From contig JAKOGY010000017.1 in NCBI GenBank assembly GCA_028658405.1, positions 1-38,417 of the forward strand: a stretch of DNA of 38,417 nucleotides, in the 5' to 3' direction. A program made the position numbers and the translations under genes. The number at the start of each line of letters is the position of its first letter. The stretch's first letter is position 1. Source of the stretch: Dolichospermum sp. ST_sed8 (GTDB lineage Bacteria; Cyanobacteriota; Cyanobacteriia; Cyanobacteriales; Nostocaceae). The notes below the pieces were generated by a model. The model did no database searches. It was not told the DNA's origin and saw only the letters and a list, made by a program, of their open reading frames with translations. Of this stretch, positions 33,326 to 38,417 are shown piece after piece.

Positions 33326-33700
33326 ATGTCTCATTTTACAACTATCAAGGTGCAAATTAAACAGGGTGAAGTGCTGCTTCAAGTATTAAAAGAGTTGGGT
33401 TATCAGGTTGAACAAAATACTCATATTCGGGGTTATATGGGTGATAAAACTAATGCTGAATATGTGATTAAGCAATCTAATGGTTATGATTTAGGTTTTC
33501 GTAAAAATGAAGAAAGTTATGAATTAGTGGCAGATTTTTGGGGTGCAAAAATTAATCAACAGGAGTTTATTAATAAAATCAGTCAAAAATACGCCCATAA
33601 AACCTTGATGGAAACAATTCAAACTGAGGGTTTTAATGTGGAGGAAGAGGAAGTTTTAGCAGATGGTACGGTGCGGGTTTTAGTTGGTAGATGGGTTTAA
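33326..33700 (+). CDS. ycf35: Ycf35 / DUF1257 family protein
   Basis: Protein of 124 residues, full length for the family: MSHFTTIKVQIKQGEVLLQV, LKELGYQVEQNTHIRGYMG, YELVADFWGAKINQQEFINK and the close TVRVLVGRWV. DUF1257 is conserved in cyanobacteria and some algal plastids (Ycf35) and its biochemical role is unknown. AGGAG stands about 10 nt before the ATG. It lies 84 bp after the Ycf46-type ATPase gene and before a DUF2997 gene, from which a tandem duplicated repeat now separates it. Confidence 0.92.
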   Translation: MSHFTTIKVQIKQGEVLLQVLKELGYQVEQNTHIRGYMGDKTNAEYVIKQSNGYDLGFRKNEESYELVADFWGAKINQQEFINKISQKYAHKTLMETIQTEGFNVEEEEVLADGTVRVLVGRWV

Positions 33701-33725
33701 ATGATGTTTAAAAAAATGGCGATTA

Positions 33726-33987
33726 GAAATCGCATCTACACAGACGAAACCCGCCTTCGCGGGTTAGAAATCCTTATTTTTTTAGTCCACGAAGGTGGAC
33801 TTTGTTTGTGTAGCCGCGAATTCCATTCGCCCGGATTTATTAACATTATTAAAAAGAAATCGCATCTACACAGACGAAACCCACCTTCGCGGGTTAGAAA
33901 TCCTTATGTTTTTTAGTCCACGAAGGTGGACTTTGTTTGTGTAGACGCGAATTCCATTCGCCCGGATTTATTAACATTATTAAAAAG
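33726..33987. repeat. two tandem ~130-bp copies of a hairpin repeat
   Basis: Unit 1 is 33726-33855 and unit 2 is 33856-33987, both running from GAAATCGCATCTACACAGAC to ATTAACATTATTAAAAAG. They differ at only a few positions (CCCGCC/CCCACC, one extra base in the T-run, AGCCGCG/AGACGCG). Each holds GTCCACGAAGGTGGACTTTG, and the family is that of 9791-9902. The array fills the gap 33701-33998 and pushes DUF1257 and DUF2997 apart. Confidence 0.9.
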
Positions 33988-33998
33988 GAAAAATCATC

Positions 33999-34211
33999 AT
34001 GGCAGAATATCAAAAGATTGAATATCGCATTGCTAAAGATGGTAAAATAGTGGAAAAAGTTTTAAATGCAAATGGTTCTAGTTGTGTGGAAACAACAAAA
34101 GGGGTAGAACAATCTTTAGGAGAAATAGAATCTCAGGAATTGTTACCCGAATATTATCAAGATGATGAATTTATTACAACTTCTGAAAATCAATCCTTAC
34201 AACAGCAGTAA
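33999..34211 (+). CDS. DUF2997 family small protein
   Basis: Protein of 70 residues. KIEYRIAKDGKIVEKVLNAN then GSSCVETTKGVEQSLGEIES is the DUF2997 core, found almost always beside DUF1257 (Ycf35) genes in cyanobacteria. The tail LLPEYYQDDEFITTSENQ is acidic and probably disordered. AAGGA stands about 10 nt before the ATG and derives from the end of the repeat unit just upstream, so the repeat boundary provides the ribosome binding site. Function unknown. Confidence 0.9.
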   Translation: MAEYQKIEYRIAKDGKIVEKVLNANGSSCVETTKGVEQSLGEIESQELLPEYYQDDEFITTSENQSLQQQ

Positions 34212-34217
34212 ACTAAA

Positions 34218-34242
34218 ACCCAATTTATTCGATAAATTGGGT
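34218..34242 (+). terminator. hairpin after the DUF2997 gene
   Basis: ACCCAATTTAT and ATAAATTGGGT form an 11-bp perfect stem with loop TCG, beginning 7 bp after the stop. The following ATTTAAACC is only a weak U-tract, so termination may be partial. Confidence 0.55.
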
Positions 34243-34311
34243 ATTTAAACCTATAATGGGTATATCTCCGCAAAAAATTCTTCATTTTTTACTTCTAGGA
34301 ATGGCTTGATT

Positions 34312-35427
34312 ATGCTCCAAAGACTATATGTAAACAACTTCAGATGTTTAGAAAACTTTGAACTGACAATGAAAGAGATGCCATCTGCTCTCTTGATTGG
34401 TAAAAATGGTGTAGGTAAATCAACTATTGCTAAAGCCTTGGAGGTACTTCAAGCTATTGCTAGAGGTACAAATAGATTGCGGGATCTTGACGGAGATCCT
34501 CATCTTATTGGACCGAAGGATTTCGCTCCTGGAAAGTCTGACATTCCCATTCGCGTAGAAATAGAAGTATTACTTGAGAATAAATTATACAAATACATAC
34601 TAGCATTGGATTTGCCAGAAAAATTTAAAGAACTACGAGTTTTTGAAGAACAATTTTTAGTTTCAGGAAATCCAATTTACTCTAGAAAAGCTGCTCAAGT
34701 CACTATTCATAATAATGCACAAAATAACGAAGCTCAGTTTTCAGTAGATTGGCATTTAGTAGCTATGCCAATAATTGGAAATGATAGTCTTCATGTTTTT
34801 AAGAATTGGCTTTCTGAGATGATTATTTTAGCACCAATTCCCAGTTTGATGACTGGAAATTCCCCCGGTGAAACTTTAGAACCAAAGCGAGATGGTTCAA
34901 ATATTGGAGAATGGTTTTCTGGGATACTCGGTCGTTATCCTGCTTCCTATAGAAAAATTGACGAATATCTCAGAGAGATTATGCCAGACTTTCAAGATTT
35001 TCTCAATGAAATTATTGGTAAGGATTTGAAAAGTCTAATTGTTAGATTTGAGAAAAATAATGCAACTTTGAATGTTAATTTTCAAGATTTATCAGATGGT
35101 GAAAAATGCTTTTTTCTTTGCGCTTTGGTATTAGCTGCTAATAAATTCTATGGACCAATTTTCTGTTTTTGGGATGAACCCGATAATTATCTTTCTCTGT
35201 CAGAAGTAGGTAGTTTTATCATGTCTCTACGACGTTCATTTAAAAATAGTGGGCAAATTTTAGTAACTTCTCATAATCCTGAAGCAATTAGAGAATTCTC
35301 TGATGAAAATACCTTCTTTCTGGATCGAAAAAGTCACTTAGAACCAACTTTAATTAGGTTGCTTAGTGATATACCTGCTACTGGTGATTTAATCAATGCC
35401 TTAATTTGTGGAGACATAGAATTATGA
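34312..35427 (+). CDS. SMC/OLD-like AAA ATPase, probable defence component
   Basis: Protein of 371 residues from the ATG at 34312 (a TTG at 34306, better spaced from AGGA, would add two residues). LQRLYVNNFRCLENFELTM and LLIGKNGVGKSTIAKALEVL (Walker A at ~31-38) are characteristic of AAA15/AAA21 ATPases, OLD and RloA/AriA-like proteins. LSDGEK (~259) is the ABC-type signature, IFCFWDEPDNYLSL (~282) the Walker B with Glu, and TSHNPEAIREF the switch His. It ends in an ATGA overlap with the small TOPRIM-like gene, so the two act together. Related pairs are anti-phage systems; the specific system is not assignable here. Confidence 0.83.
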   Translation: MLQRLYVNNFRCLENFELTMKEMPSALLIGKNGVGKSTIAKALEVLQAIARGTNRLRDLDGDPHLIGPKDFAPGKSDIPIRVEIEVLLENKLYKYILALDLPEKFKELRVFEEQFLVSGNPIYSRKAAQVTIHNNAQNNEAQFSVDWHLVAMPIIGNDSLHVFKNWLSEMIILAPIPSLMTGNSPGETLEPKRDGSNIGEWFSGILGRYPASYRKIDEYLREIMPDFQDFLNEIIGKDLKSLIVRFEKNNATLNVNFQDLSDGEKCFFLCALVLAANKFYGPIFCFWDEPDNYLSLSEVGSFIMSLRRSFKNSGQILVTSHNPEAIREFSDENTFFLDRKSHLEPTLIRLLSDIPATGDLINALICGDIEL

Positions 35428-35930
35428 TAAATAGATATAATCCACACCTTATTATTTTACCTGAAGATGATCATAATCGTCAGATTGCTAATGGATTTAA
35501 ACAAGATTTAAATGTAAATTTCGATGTTATTCAAACTTTAGCAATAGCTCGTGGTTGGAGAAAAGTTCTGGAGGAATTTGAAAAAAATCATATTAGTAAG
35601 ATGCGACAATATCCACAAATGAATATGTTATTGCTGATTGATTTTGATGATGATCAAGAAGATAGATTTAGTTATGCAAAAGATTATATTCCAGAGGATA
35701 TAAGAAATAGAGTATTTATCCTTGGAGTAAAAATTGAACCAAGAGATTTGAAAAAAGATGTTCTTAACAACTTTAACCATATTAAAAGTTTTGAGAATAT
35801 CGGAGAAGCACTTGCTAAAGAATGCGCTGAAAACAAAAATGAATTATGGGGACACGATCTTTTAATACATAATAAACCTGAGTTAGAACGAATGGTTGTA
35901 TCTGTTAAACCATTTCTGTTTCCAAATTAG
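35424..35930 (+). CDS. small TOPRIM-like acidic protein, partner of the ATPase
   Basis: Protein of 168 residues from the ATG at 35424, chosen because it overlaps the ATPase stop by 4 nt; an in-frame TTG at 35406 lies earlier. The pattern HLIILPEDDHNRQIANGF (E14) and MLLLIDFDDDQEDRF (D73, D75-D77), each after a hydrophobic strand, is what a TOPRIM nuclease would show (E, then DxD). GVKIEPRDLKKDVLN and LWGHDLLIHNKPELERMV follow. I recall similar cyanobacterial hypothetical proteins beside AAA ATPases, but no named family. Nuclease activity is inference. Confidence 0.7.
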   Translation: MINRYNPHLIILPEDDHNRQIANGFKQDLNVNFDVIQTLAIARGWRKVLEEFEKNHISKMRQYPQMNMLLLIDFDDDQEDRFSYAKDYIPEDIRNRVFILGVKIEPRDLKKDVLNNFNHIKSFENIGEALAKECAENKNELWGHDLLIHNKPELERMVVSVKPFLFPN

Positions 35931-35944
35931 ACTAAAAAAACAAT

Positions 35945-36538
35945 ATGCTAGAACAAATTAATCAATTCGGTTTTGCTATAATTCTCGTAATCATCGTTTA
36001 TATTATTCTGCGAGTATTATTTCCAGAAAATAATCAAGATACCTCTATCAATAATCAATCTGTAACTTCTCCAGATACAGAACAAAAAATCAAAGATTTA
36101 GAGTTACAATGTCAACGACTGCGAGAAGAACTAAAACAACAATCTCAACAATGTCAACGACTGCGAGAAGAATTAAAACAACAATCTCAACAATTACAAA
36201 GCGATTTTCAACAAGAAACATTTACCCAATTACAAACTTTACTCAGCAACTATCCCACAGTCAAAAAAATGGCATTAGCCAAACCTGAATTACCCGCTAA
36301 AAACCTAGTTTCTCTATTTACATCATTAGATAATTTAATTACCAGTTGGGGTTATACTGCTATTGGGGAAACTTGGGAACAGGTTAATTATAATCCCCAA
36401 TTACATCAAGCTGATAGCGATGATATTCAAGAAGGGGAATTAGTCTATATTCGTTTTATTGGTTATCAAGATGGTGATAAAGTTCTCTATCCTGCAAAAG
36501 TTAGTCGCACTCTTCCACCAGGATTCAATAATACTTAA
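35945..36538 (+). CDS. membrane-anchored coiled-coil protein with GrpE-like C-terminal domain
   Basis: Protein of 197 residues. One N-terminal membrane segment (FGFAIILVIIVYIILRVLF), a linker, then a coiled coil with an exact internal repeat CQRLREELKQQSQQ (twice), then a GrpE-like domain: ITSWGYTAIGETWEQVNYNP, then QLHQADSD, and ELVYIRFIGYQDGDKVLYPA then KVSRTLPPG, as in GrpE-like cochaperones beside cyanobacterial Hsp70-like genes. It starts 14 bp after the TOPRIM-like gene and precedes the Hsp70-like gene, so it is probably the nucleotide-exchange or targeting partner of that protein. It is not a housekeeping grpE. Confidence 0.72.
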   Translation: MLEQINQFGFAIILVIIVYIILRVLFPENNQDTSINNQSVTSPDTEQKIKDLELQCQRLREELKQQSQQCQRLREELKQQSQQLQSDFQQETFTQLQTLLSNYPTVKKMALAKPELPAKNLVSLFTSLDNLITSWGYTAIGETWEQVNYNPQLHQADSDDIQEGELVYIRFIGYQDGDKVLYPAKVSRTLPPGFNNT

Positions 36539-36550
36539 ACTCATGAATTT

Positions 36551-36690
36551 GTAGGTTGGGTTGAGGAACGAAACCCAACATTTACTGCTTACAATTTTTT
36601 AGATCATATATTTATTCTGTCTTAACCCAACATCAAGATATCAATTATCTATCATTTTTGTTGGGTTGCGCTTCGCTTAACCCAACCTAC
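36551..36690. repeat. foldback repeat of the GTAGGTTGGGTTG family, long form
   Basis: GTAGGTTGGGTTGAGGAACG at the left and CGCTTAACCCAACCTAC at the right are inverted; an internal AACCCAACA / TTGTTGGGTT pair lies between them, suggesting one element nested in another. It fills the gap between the GrpE-like and Hsp70-like genes. Confidence 0.8.
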
Positions 36691-36697
36691 TTAAATT

Positions 36698-38281
36698 ATG
36701 ACAACTATCGCAATTGATTTTGGTACAAGCAATACTGTAATTAGTATTTTAGAACCTGATACTCAACAACCTAAAAGTTTACGTTTTCCTAATTTATCCC
36801 GTGTATTTGTGGGTGTTACTCCTCAAGGTGAAAGAGTAGAATTTCCGATTATTCCCAGTTTAATGTTTATATCAGGTAATAATATTATATTAGGTGAAGG
36901 TGTTCGTAGTCAAAGATTAGGACTTTCTCAAGCTTATCCTCCTGAACGTTTATTTAAAAAGTTTAAACGTGATTTAGCTGGAGATTATCAACCACCAGCA
37001 AGACAAATTGATGGGATAAATTATAATGCTATTTCTGTTTCCGAGTTGTTTATCCAAACTATTTGGACAGAAATTAAAAAGCAAAATATCGAACCTAGTC
37101 ATTTAATTTTTACTGTTCCCGTTGGTGCTTTTGAACGTTATTTAGATTGGTTTCGAGATTTAGGTCAAAAATTAAATGTTCCTCAAGTTTCCATTGTTGA
37201 TGAATCTACTGCGGCGGCTTTAGGATATGCTGTAAAACGCCCTGGTAAGTTAATTTTAGTGGTTGACTTTGGTGGGGGAACTCTCGATTTAAGCTTAGTT
37301 AAAACTGTGAATAATTCTGATGAAAATAACAGTTTACGCGCTGAGGTTTTAGCTAAATCGGAAGCTTATGTAGGTGGTGAAGATATTGATGTTTGGATAG
37401 TTGATGATTATTTACATTCTCAAAATTTAACACCTGAACAAGTTGGAAAGATTGGTTATCAGAATTTATTAGAAATTGCGGAAAGGTTAAAAATTCAATT
37501 ATCAAAGAATCAATCTGTAGCTGAAAGTTGGTTTGATGATGAATCTTTTATGTCTTATGAATTAAAAATCAATCGTGAAAAATTAGAGGAGATTTTAGAA
37601 TATAGACAATTTTTACAACAGTTACGAGATACCTTAGATGAAGTTTTAGCTTCTGCTTTGCGAAAGGGTATTAGTAAAAATGATATTGAACAAGTTTTAT
37701 TAGTGGGAGGAAGTTGTTTAATTCCCGCAGTTCAACAATTAATTATATCTTATTTTGGTAAAGCTAAGGTAAAAATAAATAAACCTTTTGATGCTGTCTG
37801 TCATGGTGCATTAGCAATAACGCAGATTACCGAAATAGATGATTTTTTACGTCATAGTTACGCGATTCGTTTATGGGAAAGTTACAGCAAAAGTTATATT
37901 TACCATCTGCTATTTACCAAAGGTGAAAAATATCCTTGTCAACGTCAAGAATGGTTAAATCTGCAAGTTGCAAATAATGGACAAAAGGAGATTCGTTTAG
38001 ACATTGGTGAATTAGGTGATATGACACAAACGGAAATTGCGTTTGATGCTTTGGGAAGAATGACTTCTAGCACTCTTCAACATCAAGAAAGTTACCGTTC
38101 CCTAGATACTCAACATCAACAGGTTTGTGTTGCTAAACTTAACCCACCAGGTGAAGCAGGAATTGATAGAATATCTGTGTTATTTGAGGTAGATTCTCGA
38201 CGGACTTTATTAGCAACTGTGAAGGATTTATTGACGGGAGAGATGTTAGTTAATAGAGGAGAAATTTATAAATTGATGTAA
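36698..38281 (+). CDS. Hsp70-like ATPase (DnaK-type, divergent)
   Basis: Protein of 527 residues. The actin-like nucleotide-binding domain shows TIAIDFGTSNTVISIL (phosphate 1), FTVPVGAFERYLDWF, VDESTAAALGYAV, LVVDFGGGTLDLSLV (phosphate 2, ~190-204) and VLLVGGSCLIPAVQQL (adenosine motif). Compared with DnaK (~640) it is short: the region after ~375 is not a normal substrate-binding domain, and no EEVD or lid helices are seen. Such Hsp70-like proteins are frequent in cyanobacteria with unknown clients. The GrpE-like gene upstream is the likely partner. Confidence 0.9.
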   Translation: MTTIAIDFGTSNTVISILEPDTQQPKSLRFPNLSRVFVGVTPQGERVEFPIIPSLMFISGNNIILGEGVRSQRLGLSQAYPPERLFKKFKRDLAGDYQPPARQIDGINYNAISVSELFIQTIWTEIKKQNIEPSHLIFTVPVGAFERYLDWFRDLGQKLNVPQVSIVDESTAAALGYAVKRPGKLILVVDFGGGTLDLSLVKTVNNSDENNSLRAEVLAKSEAYVGGEDIDVWIVDDYLHSQNLTPEQVGKIGYQNLLEIAERLKIQLSKNQSVAESWFDDESFMSYELKINREKLEEILEYRQFLQQLRDTLDEVLASALRKGISKNDIEQVLLVGGSCLIPAVQQLIISYFGKAKVKINKPFDAVCHGALAITQITEIDDFLRHSYAIRLWESYSKSYIYHLLFTKGEKYPCQRQEWLNLQVANNGQKEIRLDIGELGDMTQTEIAFDALGRMTSSTLQHQESYRSLDTQHQQVCVAKLNPPGEAGIDRISVLFEVDSRRTLLATVKDLLTGEMLVNRGEIYKLM

Positions 38282-38291
38282 GATAATAGCT

Positions 38292-38417
38292 AAATCCTGA
38301 CTCTCATAATTAATCATCCTGAAAATCCTTAAATCCTGAAAATCCTGATTCAGACAAAATATTAGTTTTAACATAAATTAACTTTTAACAAAATCCTGAC
38401 TCTCACAATTAATCATC
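38292..38417. repeat. foldback right arm (copy I) and start of another unit at the window edge
   Basis: TAAATCCTGACTCTCATAAT then TAATCATCCTGAAAATCCTT, ending CCTGATTCAGACAA at 38357, is the right end of the foldback family in a variant form. AAAATCCTGACTCTCACAAT then TAATCATC restarts at ~38390 and runs off the window, so the unit is directly repeated. Confidence 0.65.

Noticed and set aside
33701-33916. 71-codon plus-strand frame after Ycf35
   Set aside because: It is a translation of the tandem hairpin repeats; the Arg-rich sequence repeats with the DNA unit and has no protein-like pattern.

Overview
This window looks like a chromosomal stretch of a filamentous, probably heterocyst-forming cyanobacterium (order Nostocales). 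The grounds are HIP1 octamers GCGATCGC at about 92, 6873, 14968, 19331, 20703, 21177 and 27425; a heptameric STRR array; Ycf35- and Ycf46-like proteins; several Uma2 (DUF820) and DUF29 proteins; AT-rich coding sequence; and many foldback repeats typical of these genomes. I cannot fix the genus from sequence alone.

Layout. 1-2.9 kb: a cluster of small nuclease-fold genes (three Uma2 proteins and one PD-(D/E)XK-like protein). 3.3-19 kb: a surface-glycan and modification region. It holds an FkbM methyltransferase, two DUF29 genes, a decayed RelE-type toxin-antitoxin pair, a TPR/O-GlcNAc-transferase-like protein, an operon of three methyltransferases and one glycosyltransferase, another Uma2 gene, a peptide-type ABC permease and a TPR/GT61 glycosyltransferase. 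Two paralogous type IV pilins with a shared 5' leader sit within it, about 6 kb apart. 19.2-23.8 kb: housekeeping genes, namely a ROK sugar kinase, pyrG (CTP synthase) and an N-acetylmuramoyl-L-alanine amidase. The 3' ends of ROK and pyrG converge on 17 heptamers.

23.8-31.6 kb: a repeat-rich accessory island. It contains HNH, MNT/HEPN, two intact PIN-type toxin-antitoxin pairs, a third VapBC pair whose toxin is split by a 163-bp MITE with an 11-bp target duplication, and an XRE antitoxin that has lost most of its toxin and gained a repeat-derived tail. Two HEAT-module proteins follow that share about 265 nt of 5' coding sequence and then diverge into GUN4 and formylglycine-generating-enzyme (FGE) domains. 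The FGE protein ends in a segment that looks like the variable region of a diversity-generating retroelement (DGR), with no reverse transcriptase in the window. At least five full and several partial copies of one ~200-bp foldback element (ends TTGTCTGAATCAGGAT) punctuate this island.

31.6-38.3 kb: a Ycf46-type AAA+ ATPase, Ycf35 (DUF1257) and DUF2997 group; a translationally coupled SMC/OLD-like ATPase plus small TOPRIM-like acidic protein that looks like a split-OLD or PARIS-like defence pair; and a membrane-anchored coiled-coil protein with a GrpE-like tail next to an Hsp70-like ATPase.

Most attractive for follow-up: the DGR-like variable FGE protein, the ATPase/TOPRIM pair, and the MITE-split VapC with its target duplication. 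All functional statements are from motif reading by eye; no database search was run.
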